Assembly (NCBI GenBank): GCA_033026295.1
Contig: CM065188.1
Span: forward strand, 17,673,119 to 17,737,118
Reading direction: 5' to 3'
Source of the DNA: Channa striata
Lineage: Eukaryota > Chordata > Actinopteri > Anabantiformes > Channidae
DNA length: 64,000 nt
Shown piece after piece: positions 51,001 through 63,780 of the stretch. The position numbers were made by a program, and so were the translations under genes. Positions within the stretch are counted from its first letter, which is position 1. Each line of letters opens with the position of its first letter. Below the pieces are notes generated by a model, which saw only the letters and a program-made list of their open reading frames with translations, was not told the origin of the DNA and ran no database searches.

Positions 51001-54000
51001 CCAACAGCCCAGTCTTCACCTGAAACAATTTGAACCAGAAACTGTTTCAGGAAAGCTCCACAAATCCTGTGTAGCCAAAAACCTTTGAACACAAATTGTT
51101 CTAGAACTGTTTTACTGGTTTTAAAATGTCCGTGTTTATCTTCTTGCCCGTGTCCAACCAGAAAGTCAAACTCAGGACAAAAAGGAGTTTGGGTGTATGA
51201 GATCAGTCGTTCAATCAGCATCACACCAGGTTTGATCTCTGTCCTTCCTGAAGAGGAGAACGTCACCGAACCTGCCACTAAACCTCCTGTGACAATGTTG
51301 CAGAGGCGGGGAAATGATCAACAGCAGGTGGAAATGTCGACCCAGTCGATGACGGCGATGCAAACAACACCAGACGAAAATGATGAGTTTTCGACTGACA
51401 CTTCCATTGAGCTCCAGCCCAGTTACCCAGAAGCTGAAATCGTCACAACTGTGCACCCTGAACCAGAGAACGAAGAGCCGGATGATGAAGAACCGGACCA
51501 GTTAGAGCCTGAATACGAGCTTGTCACACCAACATACTTGAGTCCTGAAGGGGTTGAACAAACATACTCTGACAAAACCGTGACCGCGTCTGAACCCTCA
51601 CAGTCTACGTACAACATCCCTGAAGCCAGTGAACCTCAATACTTTCCAGTTGAGCCGACCTACCCAGACCAAACTGAGACCACAGACACAATCGTTGCGC
51701 CTTCTCAACCAACGTATACCATCCCCGAAGCCTCTGAACCTAGTAGCTCTCCAGACAATCCAAGGTATCCTGAGCCGGAATTGATCCAACCACGTTACAT
51801 AAACCCTGAAGCCATCCAACCAGGGCCTCCACATTCTCCACCCCAGCACCCGCAGATTGTTGTGATCGATGAAGACGTAGATCTCAATGTTAATGGTTAG
51901 TTCAGTTTAAAACAGGCGATGGAAAGTTTTGAACAGAGAATAGGTTTTATTGAAGATGAGCTGACGGAACATGTTCTTTGGTTCTTTTTTCATAGTATTT
52001 TCCTACAATTCAGAGACGTGTGTCCACAACAGGCACACATGTTCGGCTTTTGCAGACTGTCGGGATTACAGCGACGGCTACTGCTGCCGCTGTAGGCCTG
52101 GTTTCTACGGTAATGGCAAGGACTGTGTTGCAGAAGGTGAGCTGAATTTGTTGTTTGGTATATGATGGTCAATAAAAAAACAAAACAGTTGCAATTCTCT
52201 TGTTGCTCAGGTTTTATCAATCAAATGCTTGTTTTTCCAGAACATAATTCCCCAGCCTTCAAATTTTGGTTAACTGCTCCGTTAATCAAGTCGTTGTTTG
52301 TTGTCAGGTAAACCCCAAAGGATGAATGGGAAGGTGAACGGTCGAGTGTTTGTGGGGAACTCACCTGCACCTGTGGAGCTCAGCAACAACGACTTGCACT
52401 CGTACGTGGTGGCCAACGACGGACGAGCCTACGTGGCTATCAGCAGCATCCCACACAGCGTGGGCCCCTCCCTGCAGCCGCTGTCCTCCCTGGGGGGAGT
52501 CATCGGCTGGGCCTTTGCCCTGGAGCAGCCTGGCTACCAGAACGGCTTCAGACTTATCGGTGAGGAGACCTATTGCTGACTGTCGGGTAAAGTGCTGCTC
52601 TGTCTGTCTTTCTGTAAAAGCATTGACTATGTTCCCAAAACTTTGCTAATATGTAAACAGATGGTTCCTGCCTGGAGTCCAGCTTGGGAACCGTATTTCT
52701 TGTTGAACTCTGCAGGAGTGAGACACTGGCTTGTTTTCTCCTGTTTCCCTGCAGGTGGTGTTTTTACTCGACAGGCTGAGGTGATCTTCCAGCCTGGAAA
52801 CGAGCGTCTGAGCATCAACCAGCAGTTTAAAGGAATCGATGAACACGACCACCTGGTGGTGAGCACTGAGCTGGAGGGACGTCTGCCCGCTATCCCACTG
52901 GGATCCTCTGTCCAGATCAACCCTTACAAGGAGATCTACCAATACGACAGAAACTGTGAGGACACTCACCTAACACGAACAGAGGGCGCAGTGGAAATCG
53001 CTGTGCTGAACTCATTTTTCTTTCTAATCTTTCTTTCAGTGATTACGTCCTCCTCCAGCCGCGACTACACAGTCACCTCCCCCGATGGCACAGTCCAGAC
53101 CAGGAGTTACCAGTGGCGTCAGACCATCATCTTCCAAAGCTGCCCACACGACGAGGCCACCAGCGGGACGCCGTCAACCCAGCAACTCAGCGTGGACCAG
53201 ATCTTTGTGATGTTCGATGCCGACAACCGCCTGATCCGCTACGCCATGAGCAACAAGATTGGCTCCATCCACAGTGAGTTCGGAGAGCACGTAGACCTGA
53301 GAACGCTGAAACACTGCGCATCACATTTCCGTTGTCGCATTAGCCACTTGTTAGCAGTGCGCTGCTTAGACACGTTCAGGTACAGCAAAGAATGTAGGTC
53401 ACACCTGAGACCATCAGGTAGGTGTTTCTGTTCTGTTGTTGTTTCACAGCGGCTCCCAGTGTCGGTTTATATGATGTTGCTAATATGTTTCTAGTGGCTT
53501 CCTGCTTTACCAAGTTAGTAGTCACTGTAAAACAGCCTGTTGTTTTCAATGAGTTCATGTAGGTGAAAGTGAATTCGACTTAAGCAGCAAATTATCCTAA
53601 ACATAAAATTATCGAGATTTAATTTTGTCCAAGTTGCCGAGTTCTGTCAGAATGAACCTTAACTGCATTGTCACCTGACAGTAGAATGAATGGGATTAAC
53701 GGAAACTCATGGGCTCTTAAACAAGTTATACGGTCACAGACCGACACAGAGCAGGCTGTGGACGTGGACGGCCTCCAACCGCTGGTTGTCACTTCAAAAG
53801 TGTCCTTGTCTCCTGCTCGGCTGTCAGGGACGGAGGAATGCAGCGCAGTTTTAGAGCCTCAGCTGCGTTTGCAGCCAAACATCAGAGAAAGACAAGCGGT
53901 GTCCTGAGGCTGGCTGTGTTTCCTCAGCTGCAGCCACACAGGCTGTGAGAGCGTTGGCGGGGGGTCAGTGTCCGAGAGCAACGAGATACCAACCGTCAGT

Positions 54001-57000
54001 CCACAGCAGGGATGAGATCGGGCGGTGGGCGGACATCAGGAGGAGCTTTTTTTAAAAAACAATAAAAAGTCTCTTTAATCAAATCCGGGCGGGGGCTGGT
54101 GTCGGGGCGCTCGGGGGTTCTGCAAGCAAACACGACTCTGCTGGGGTTTGTTGGCAAAAGGTGAAACATCTGGTTTGTGTTTCCTGTGAGGAGCAAACCT
54201 CAGGAACGGGGCAGCAGCAAGAAGGCTTGTTTCAGCGGAGTTGTACCGAACCACGTGCTCTGGAATGACTTTCATTGTCATTTGTCTGTTTCATTAAATG
54301 TCCAAAAACAGTTTGTGATTTGTCCAAACCTGCACGAGACAAAACGTCTCCGTCCTGGTTCAGACTAAAGAAAGCAAAGGATTCTGACGGTGTTTTTCTG
54401 ACAGGCAGCCTTCCCGAGCAGAACCCGTGTTTCACCGGTCGACATGGCTGTGACCTCAACGCCGTGTGCAGACCGGGCGACGGACTCCAGTTCACCTGCG
54501 AATGTGCTGCTGGCTTCGCCGGAGACGGACGCTACTGCCACGGTAACAACATCCCGCCCCGACACATTGCATCACACTCGCTGAAAAACGGTTTGTCACC
54601 TTTAGTGTGGTCGCACTTGTAGACATGTCCACGTTGCTGTGTTCACGGCAGATATCGATGAGTGCAGTGAGACTCCTCTGATCTGTGGGCTCAACGCCGT
54701 CTGCAATAATCAGCCTGGAACCTTCCGCTGTGAGTGTGCTGCCGGCTTTGTGTTCGCCAGCGATGGAAAGACCTGCATTGGTGCGTTGATGTCGTGTGTG
54801 TGTGTGTGTGTTTGTAGACAGCTGTGTGGGTGGGGGCTACGTCGTTCCTGTGGGTCTGTGTTTGAAGAATCCATTGTTGGACATGCAGATGTTCACCAAG
54901 CTGCCAAGAGACGTAAACAAAGCAGCTTTTATGAGGCTGTAAGCGGGACCCGTTCCAGTGGGGGCGAAGTGTTTGACACTTTGGCGTGTTGAACAAAAAG
55001 AATTTAACCTTCTCTCTTTACGGCCAGACGCCGTCTCTTCCCTGCTGCGTGTTTACACGACTGCACTAAAACCGCCACACCTGCTGCTCGCGTTGTTTGG
55101 GGGACTGGCTCTGCTTGTCCAAGCGTGATGGTGCCGTCCTCTGCCGTGAGGACATGGGAGTCATGGCTGAGCCAGGCCTGTGTGAGCTCTGTCTGTGTCC
55201 ATCCTCACATGTCGTCTGTCTGTCTGTCTGTCTGTCGGTCTGCTCCTGCAGAGGAGTACCGCCCGGTGGATCACTGTCGCAGAGGAAGTCACGACTGCGA
55301 CGCTCCCGACCGAGCTGTGTGCAGCTACAGCGGAGGCTCGGCCTACGTCTGCTCCTGCCTCCCAGGGTTCGTGGGCGACGGCCGGGCGTGTCAGGGTGAG
55401 TTCACAGAGTCTGCGCTGAAGGTCACTGCGCTGTTGGTTTTGTGTTTTAAACAGCTGCGTGTTCAAACCTCGGAAATGAAAAAGAACAAATCTAAATGTG
55501 TTGCATCGCACGTGAAACAACAAAGGCGTAAACGGAAAGAATCCCATCGGAGGCTTTTCCGAACACGACTGCAGACTCTCATGTCTCCGGAGAAACTGGA
55601 GTCGTCGATCTGTCCTCAGTGAAACATAAGTCGGCCGTGGGGCCTCGGGGACGGGAAACGCTCCCACCTGAGCAGCAAATGCAGAGCCCGGCCCTGCAGC
55701 TGTGCGCACGTCCTCCTCCTCCGCTTCAGCTTTCAGCTGTGGACAGAAACAGAAGAAAGATTTCTGTTTGTTACAGTATGAAATCATCTTCAGCTCCTTT
55801 GATTCTCCCCAACATTTCATTTTTTGCAATTTAGAGGATTTCCACTTGCTTCGAACCAGCCTGAATGTTTCTCACCTTCACGATAGTGAACTGGATATTT
55901 GACAGTTGTGGGACAGAACAAAGGAGTTGATGACTCAGCTGATTTCTATATCCGCATCAAAATGCAGCCACAAACTTTTGCCAGATACTCAGAAATCCTA
56001 TAAAACAGACGCTTCATGAATCCGATTAAAGTCCGATTAAAACATTTTGTCAGAGGGATTTTATTGAGGGTGACGAGGTCGAATGACTAAAAGGTTTAGT
56101 GGAAACTCTCACACAGGCTACGAAGTCTGGACCAGCTCCAGATGCCCATTCATTGCCAGCAGAGAGTCAGCGATGCAGCTGTGCCGCAGGGAGAGAAAAG
56201 CTCAACTTTATGCACCGACACACCAGTTCAGCCAGAGTCAGTTTTTACTATCTGACAGGGAGGAATCGTTAATGCAGAACGTGTGTGTGTGTGTGTTTAA
56301 TGCACCATTGAACTTTTTATCAAAAGGAAAAACAAAAAAGTCACCAGCAACTGCAGCTTTGTCAGGTCAGAAAACCGTCTCCGTCTCTGCAGCTTCAAGA
56401 AGCTTTTAGCTTGTAGTTTTGTGCGTCTCGCTTCCTGTTTGCTTCAGTCTCGGACTTTCCAGCTGTCTTCGGATCAGCCTGCAGATCATGACCTGCTCAG
56501 CACAGACCGGCTGGCGAACACAGCAGCTTCGTTCGTACGTCACCCAAACTGCGTCGACCTTTCTGACTTCTCTCCAAAAGTCTCTTAATTCTCAGGTCAG
56601 CGAGGCTCAATAAAAAAATAAGAAAAGAACGGATTCTTCTAGTCTAAAGCGGAGAACTTGACGTGGGTTTAACTTCTGCTTTAAGTGTGAAAGTTTAACT
56701 GAAATGGACATTTGGAATCGATATTTTATTCTTAACATCATCACCACATAAGCTTTACACAACGTCCTTCTTTGCGGCTCTAGGGCTAAAAATGTCTCTT
56801 TGGACCATTTACTCGTGTCCATTGTACGGTTGCTCTTGCAGTTAAGCTGTTGTTTGGACACGCTGCCTGAAATGACAGTGAGAAGCCACTTGACCTCTTC
56901 ACCTAATCTTGATGAAGATGCTTTAAAGTTTAATTTTGTTCAAAACCAGCAGGCCGACCTGTGTTCTGACTGTTTACTGCATGTTGAAACCCTGAAGGTT

Positions 57001-57858
57001 CTGCTCGTCTCTGCACCGCCGCTTCTCACTTTCATCCCAGTCGTTGTTTCTTTCGGCCTTCCAGACTCGGATGAGTGTCAGCAGGATCCGTGCCACCACG
57101 ACGCCTCCTGCCACAACACACAAGGATCCTATACCTGCCGGTGCCGCCCTGGTTACCGTGGCGACGGCTTCCAGTGCAGCCCTATGTCCACAGGTGGGTA
57201 ACAGTGTCACTGGCAAAATGTCCGTGTAAAAAAACAAAGGTGGTTGTTGTGACATTTCAGAGACAAAGCGAAGCCGCGTGAACTCTGCAGTTGTGTCGGA
57301 AGACGCGGTGAAGGACGTGGAGCGATGGGAGTGCAAACAGATTTCATGTCAGACTCAACAAACACGTGATGGCCCTCAGCTTCACGCCCTGCTCACGGCT
57401 ACAAACCATGTTTTTGTCCCAGTGACCTTAGAACGAGTCTAACAATTACAAACTCGACTTACAGTTCATGCAGCTGCACGCCAGCGACTTCAGAAAGCGG
57501 CAGGAGTCACCAGTGTCCGTGACTTCAGATCGGTCATCCACGTTTGTCCCGAACACATTCAGTCAGAGTCGATGTCGAAGTTGTTTTAAAATACAACAGT
57601 AAAAAAATAACAGAGAAGAAGTGGATCAAAATCTGAAGGCAGAGTTGAGCGTCGTACTCTGACAGTAACCGCAGGTGAACGCGGCTAATCGCCAGGTTCA
57701 TCGGAACCGTCGTGGCCTTTAAATCGGACCTTGTAACTGCATTGAAGTAACGTGACGTGTGCCGTTCATCGCACTGTGATGGTCGTGGCTGCTAATTTAC
57801 TGGCAGACGTTTCAGGGATTTATCAGTTTCTTTGTTTCTGATACTCAGTTTTAGAAGA

Positions 57859-57894
<36 letters not shown>

Positions 57895-60800
57895 AAAGCG
57901 AAAGGACAAAGACTGGAAGCGAGTGTTTGTCTGCTGGAAACCACTGACCTCCCCGCGTGTGGTAACCAGCTTATCACCTACAACACAAACCTATGGTTTG
58001 ACTCAAATGACTCTGTATTTACCAAGAACTGCTCTACAGTTACTGTCCACAACGTTTCTCTCCGAATTGACAGTGTGACGTGTTTTTGTTTTTTTTGGTT
58101 TTAAAAAACTATATGATCTGTAATATTATACTCATATATAATTAAATGAATTCCCGTATTTTAGGTTTACAGTTTCCTTTCTGTCTTATTGTCTTCTTCT
58201 TTCCTTGATCTGTTCTGGCAAAATCAAAGTCGTCCCATCTCCCCCAGACGGGGTTGGTTGTTGGTGGTGGTGATGTGGCGTCCACCCAAAGCTTCAGACT
58301 CCTTCAGTGATTCCAGGTGTCAGAAGCTCAGAGCTGTGAGTTAATTACAGTTTGGCTCCTTCGCTCTTCTCATATTTTCGTCGGTGTTTATGACCCCATG
58401 TTCCTGTGGGCAGGTCTGTTTGCCTTTGTCCCAGCGGTCGTGGATCCTCGGCCCTCTCTCAGGGTCCTTTTGATTTCTGTGGTTTTTGTTTCTGGCTGTG
58501 AGGACCTGCTGCCGCCCGTCATGCGGGGCTGTTATGTCTGCTCTGTGATTCGTCTCACAGATAAATACCCTTGTGGATAAAGAAGGTGGAGGAGCTGAAG
58601 CTCTCCCAGATGTAGCTGTGGGCCCTGGACGAGGCCACGGCCACAAAGAGTTTCCTGCTCGTCTTTAGTCTGTGGTTCCCTCCACATCTCACATCTTCGT
58701 CTGCCGCTGCCACGTAATAAATCAGTTTATGAGCGAGAAAACGACACAAGCGCTTGGATAAAATCCCCTATGTTAGCGGTTTCTGAACAGGTGCAGCAGT
58801 AGTTTTGTGACGCTGTGTTTCACTAATCGTAACGGAGAGGCGATGGAGGGATGATTACTTCTCCTACAGCCGGGATTGTTAAGTTACTTCTGTGCTGAAT
58901 TTTTCCTTCCCAGAGCGCGAGAAGACCCAGTGTGAGCGCCACAGGGAGAGCGCCCAGGCCGTGTCCAGCACCGGCCCCTTGTCCTCCTCCTTCCGCCCTC
59001 GGCCGGCCGTCGGTCACTACGTCCCTCAGTGTGACGAACACGGGCCTACGAGCCCACACAGTGTCACGCCAGCATCGGACAGTGCTGGTGTGTGGACGCC
59101 ATTGGTCAGGAGATCCCCAACACCCGCACTGGCCCCGGAAACACCCCCCTGTGTGAGTCACCTGCACAACAGCATGAAACTGATCAAATCCCATTAGCCC
59201 CGTCAGGAGCAGGGAGCATTATACAAACTGATCGCTAACGTCACGTGAACAAAAGAGAGAAAAGCTACAAACTAGATTCTACAACAACCGTCACCAGTTT
59301 CTCTCCTGTACAGGCATCAACCAGGCAGTGACTCCAGCTCCGGTGGGCCCCACGCCGCGGCCCGATGTTCACCCCGTCGCTCCGGGAACACACCTGCTGT
59401 TTGCTCAGAGCGGGAAAATCGAACAGGTTCCTTTGGACGGATACAACATCAAGAAGGAGGCGGCCAAACCGCTGCTGCACGTCCCCGTAAGGCCGAGTCA
59501 GCATCCGATGGTTGATACTGACTTTTCATCCAGCACCAACATCAGTAGGATTCGAGCTCCTGAGAGCAGAAAGAACCCAAAGTTGATTTCCTTCCAGTAG
59601 TAAACTGTGTGTTCTGTCTGATCTGAACGTTCCTTTTTAGTTTTACCCTGTTTTTACTTCAAGCTTGCCACCAAGTTGGGCCGTTTAATAAAACGGAGCC
59701 ACAGTATCGCTCCTGGACGCGCTGACTTCTGTCGTCCACGTCCCACTGAAATGTTGGACTGTAAGATGATATTGTAGGATTACTGCACAAAATGTTTGAT
59801 GTGTTTGTGTGGTCGGGAGTGAGCTCTGCAGAATCCCGTGGAGAGTTTCTCTGACGACATTTATCTGATTTATCCGTATAGAGACGTACATGTGGTGTCA
59901 CTGACACCGATGAACCACTTCAGAGCATTCCCCGTTATTCTCATACAGTCCTCCATCTGTTCTTTAACACGTTTCACAACTCATCAGTCGCACTGAAGAG
60001 TTCACGTATCGCAGCTGAACACAAATGTCTCTGTCAGTGTCACATTGAACAAAAACCTCTGAGACTTAAACGCCTCCAGATGAATGAAACGTCTGTATCT
60101 CCCTGTGATTTCTGTCAGGACCGCGTGGTGATCGGTTTGGCCTACGACTGTGTGGAGAAGATGGTTTACTGGACCGACATAACAGGGCCGGCGATCAGCA
60201 AAGCCAGTCTGAACGGAGGAGACGTGGTCCCGGTCATCACCAAAGGTACAGCAGCAGGCACATACCACATAAGGTCGCTGATAAAAACTCACTTGGTTAA
60301 GGGCAGAATTGTGTCGTCCCATTTGTAGATCTGATTCGAATCAATTCATATCAAGTTTCCTGATCGTTGATGTGTTGAAGGATCATGATTAGACCCCCCC
60401 ATTAGTCGTTTACTGTCCCACGGACGTTGACTTTTCAGCCTGACACTGGCACGTGCATTTTCACGAAGATGATGCGTCATCTCTGCCAACAGCACCAAGC
60501 AGACACGGAGAACTCACGGTTTCATTTGAAGGTTCACTTCAGTCACATTCATCCTAGTGTCAGCAACCGAACACTGATTCCCCTCCACTCGTGTGGTTAG
60601 TTGTCAGCCGTCAGCCTGGACACACTGAAGTGAACGTCATTGAAAAAGATGTTGCTGAGATGTTTTCTACTACTACTTCTCTTTGGGCTTTTCCCATCAG
60701 GCGTCGCCACAGCGAATCATCCTTTCCACTTTACTCTATCCTGGGCATCTTCCTCTCTGACACCAGCTAACCTCATGTCCTCTGTTAGAACATCCATATA

Positions 60801-63780
60801 TCTCCTCCTTGGTCGTCCTCTCGCCCTTCTTGCCTGGCAGCTCCATCTCCAACATCCTTCTACCAATATATTCACTGTCCCTCCTCTGCACATGTCCAAA
60901 CCATCTCAGTCTGGCCTCTCTGACTTTGTTGCTAACACAGGCAACGTGCGCTGTCCCTCTGATGAACTCGTTCCTTATTCTGTCCAACCTCGTTGCTGAG
61001 ATGTTTCAACACGTTAAAAATGTTAATCCACAATATTATGATGATATTTCTGTACATTTGGCACTTTAACTACGTGTCACAGTGTTTCCACTGTCTGATC
61101 TGTGTGTAACGTGTGTCCTCAGAGCTTCAGAGCCCCGAAGGCATTGCCATCGACCACGTGGCCCGTCTCCTCTTCTGGACCGACTCCATGCGAGACACCA
61201 TTGAGGTTTCCAAACTGGATGGCAGCCAGCGCAGAGTCCTGTTCGACACGGACCTGGTGAACCCCCGCGCCATCGTCACCAGCCCGGCATACGGGTGAGT
61301 GAGGGAAAGATGGCGTTTAACGATGAGCCGTGTTGATGTGGTTCAAAAATACACAGTGATTTTCTGTTTTCATTCACTTGGATCAGTCACGAAACGTAAG
61401 AAATCGTACAGTTATGAATTCATAGAAATCAATATAACTAGTACAAATGTAAGTAAGGCAAAGAAACATAAAATTGAAGATTTAAATTCAATTAAATCTC
61501 CAAGGGAAATTGCTTTGACTCGTTACAGCTGCTTGTGCTCTTAAACAAAAGACACCAACCCATCACAAAACAAAACAGTTTATGATCCAAAGCCGGAAAA
61601 ACATGAACAACAAAGACAATCTAAGATCAGCTGTGATGATATGATGGAAAATAAGGATAAAGTCCAAATAAAGTGTGTCTTTATTCTAAAGTTTTCTGAA
61701 GTTTGAATTCGTTTTCTATTCAAGAAATTGCTCTCCCTAAATATTTATCACAGTTTTACCAGCAGTAATGTTACTGACAGGACGCACGCGTCCCTCAGTG
61801 GAGTCAAGTTCATAACCGGCCAAAGAAAACAGCTGCATTAGCGAATGAATCTGCCTGAGCTCCAGAAGAGACAGAGACACGATGTTTTCCTGCAACAGAT
61901 TCACAGAGTAACGTTTTACTGGTGATGCTTCATGTCCACGGTCGGTTGTCAGTGCGCTACGACACGCGCTGACACAAACACTAACAGGTTTGTTTTGGTC
62001 CTTCTGGGTTCAGGCGGCTGTACTGGGCAGACTGGAACCGAGACGGGCCTAAAATTGAGATGGCCAACATGGACGGGACCCAACGGTCTGTGCTGGTGAA
62101 AGATGACCTGGGGCTTCCCAACGGTCTGACCTTTGACCATGTAAACCAGCAGCTGTGCTGGGCTGACGCAGGTGAGTCTGTCGCCCTGATCCCGTCGCCT
62201 CAGCGCTCGCATGAGTCGAGGTGATGATTTACGGATCCGTGTTGACTTGCAGGCACCCGGAAGCTGGAGTGTATGGACCCACATCGTCAGCTGAGGAGGC
62301 AGATCGCCGACGGCGTCCAGTATCCCTTCGCTCTGGTCTCGTTTGGAAAGAACCTCTATTACACCGACTGGAGAAGGTGCGGTGAGACAAAAGCTCACAG
62401 TTTACGGCAGCACTGAATGTGAATCTGAAGGTTTTTTTCCTTAGTTTCTTTACAACTTTAAATCTCGGCCAATATAATAAAAAATAAAAAAAAACACACA
62501 CTTGTCAAAGTAAAAACGGATTTCTACAGGCCACAGGTGAAGATTCAGCCCTTTAATGTAACTCGCCTAAGTCATCTGAAAGGTCCAGTTACTGGGGAAT
62601 CAGGACCCCGATCCACAAAGACCAAGCACACTCCGGTCAACTCTGCGAACAGTGGAAGTCGGCGTGGACAACGGAACGTTTCACGGTCACTAAATATCTG
62701 TTGGACCACAGTAACGTCCATCGTCGAGATATTTGAAGATTATCGAATTGAGCCGAGAAGTCCCCGTAATAATTTGAGGATTTGTTGTTGAACATGCCGT
62801 TTTATTAAAAGGCTCCGAGTTAAAACCAAAAAACCTAATCAAACTGTAAACTGTGACAAAATCCTTCAGTGCTTGATAAACTGGGACTGGCGCAGTTTCA
62901 TTGTCTCCGCTACGTCTTTGCCTGGTTGATTTTTATTATATTCTTTTTTTTTATATATATTCTTATTTCACAGGGAGGCCGTGGTCGCTGTGGACCGCCG
63001 CTCGGAGAAAGAGACCGAAGAGTTTCTGCCGCAGAAACGCTCTCGGGTGTACGGCATCACTGCGACGGCGACTCAGTGTCCACAAGGTACGTTTCAGTTC
63101 GGTAGTTATGGAGATAAGTTGGTGTCTTCCTGTGCGTTAACTGAAAAAAAGTGTAAAACAGCATTTGGGATCTTTCCCAAAGATGCTCAGCGAAGCAGAG
63201 ACTTTGAATCTGAACTTTAGCCTGGCTTAGCAGGAAGACTGGAGGCAAAGGGAAACTCTCCAACTCTCCAAGAAACAGCTGAGAATCGTAAATATTCTTA
63301 TGTATGTGGACGTTTTCCCAACTTTATCTATCACTGATGTTTTTGACTGGAAGTTGATCCGGACACTTGGGGTAAACTGTAGTTCTGCATATCTGCAGAA
63401 CTACATCCCGAGCAGTTTGGGATGTGCTCGCTAATTGTTTCCAGACGAGCACAGTGTGACATGGATGCATGTAAGCGTGGGAACCGCAGGGTGAAGGGAG
63501 CTCATGGACGCCAGCTGTGGATATGGATTCTCACAGCTGGACCTGAGCCCAGAACAAGGGTCGGCGCTGAGAAACCACTTCACTGTGTGCACTCGCTGGT
63601 TCCTCTGTAACAGGAGTCAGGTTCCGTCCAAGAATTAACATTTCATTCTTTTCCCCGTCAGCCTACAACTTCTGCTCCAACAACGGTGGCTGTTCTCACC
63701 TGTGTCTGCCGCGGCTCGGAGGTTTCACCTGTCGCTGTCCGGACGCCGCCGACGGCCAGTGTGTGGAGAGGAACCTGTGA
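43181..63780 (+). CDS. nid1: Nidogen-1, complete 20-exon gene with a one-base frameshift in exon 13
   Basis: Secreted basement-membrane glycoprotein that bridges laminin and collagen IV. Exons: 43181-43387, 50038-50340, 50531-50760, 51162-51895, 51996-52136, 52308-52559, 52755-52955, 53040-53273, 54405-54542, 54652-54780, 55252-55395, 57065-57193, 58914-59152, 59314-59486, 60119-60245, 61123-61294, 62014-62171, 62253-62376, 62974-63086, 63662-63780. Order: signal peptide; NIDO/G1 (exons 2-3); long Pro/Glu-rich linker (exon 4); EGF (5); G2 barrel (6-8); four EGF modules (9-12, two with DxDEC calcium motifs); one thyroglobulin type-1 module (13); six-bladed YWTD propeller (15-19); final EGF (20). 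A single Tg1 module indicates nid1 rather than nid2. Most junctions are phase 1. The total is 4067 bases, one short of 1356 codons; the missing base is in exon 13. The human protein has about 1247 residues. Confidence 0.94.
45021..45050. repeat. (CA)n microsatellite in nid1 intron 1
   Basis: Uninterrupted CA repeat. Confidence 0.95.
45330..45510. repeat. Possible dispersed repeat in nid1 intron 1
   Basis: The right end, ATTCCGCTGTGGCGACCC, is the phrase found at the tail of many fish SINE/LINE families. Its complement recurs at about 60703 (GTCGCCACAGCGAATC) in the RTE-like fragment. The body has no recognised head. The rest of intron 1 (43388-50037, about 6.6 kb) shows no exon that I can support. 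Confidence 0.4.
54797..54812. repeat. Short (TG)n tract in nid1 intron 10
   Basis: TG repeat shortly after the exon 10 donor. Confidence 0.85.
55213..55236. repeat. (GTCT)n repeat before nid1 exon 11
   Basis: GTCT/CTGT tetranucleotide units that also serve as the pyrimidine-rich tract ahead of the exon 11 acceptor at 55251. Confidence 0.85.
57861..57892. repeat. (GT)n microsatellite in nid1 intron 12
   Basis: Uninterrupted GT repeat. The rest of intron 12 (57194-58913) shows no exon that I can support. Confidence 0.95.
60652..61005 (-). mobile_element. 3' end of an RTE-like LINE in nid1 intron 15
   Basis: On the minus strand the translation shows the C-terminal tail typical of RTE-like reverse transcriptases: a DRIRNEFIRG start, then LRWFGHVQRRDSEYIGRR, MELPG and, in another frame, RGRPRRRYMDVLTEDM. 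Those family phrases fall in two frames, so it has frameshifts. It ends in a short TAG-type repeat near 60670. Only the last part of the element is present. Confidence 0.7.

Noticed and set aside
54901..55251. Possible extra EGF exon between nid1 exons 10 and 11
   Set aside because: No cysteine pattern with splice borders is present, and exons 10 and 11 already join in phase.
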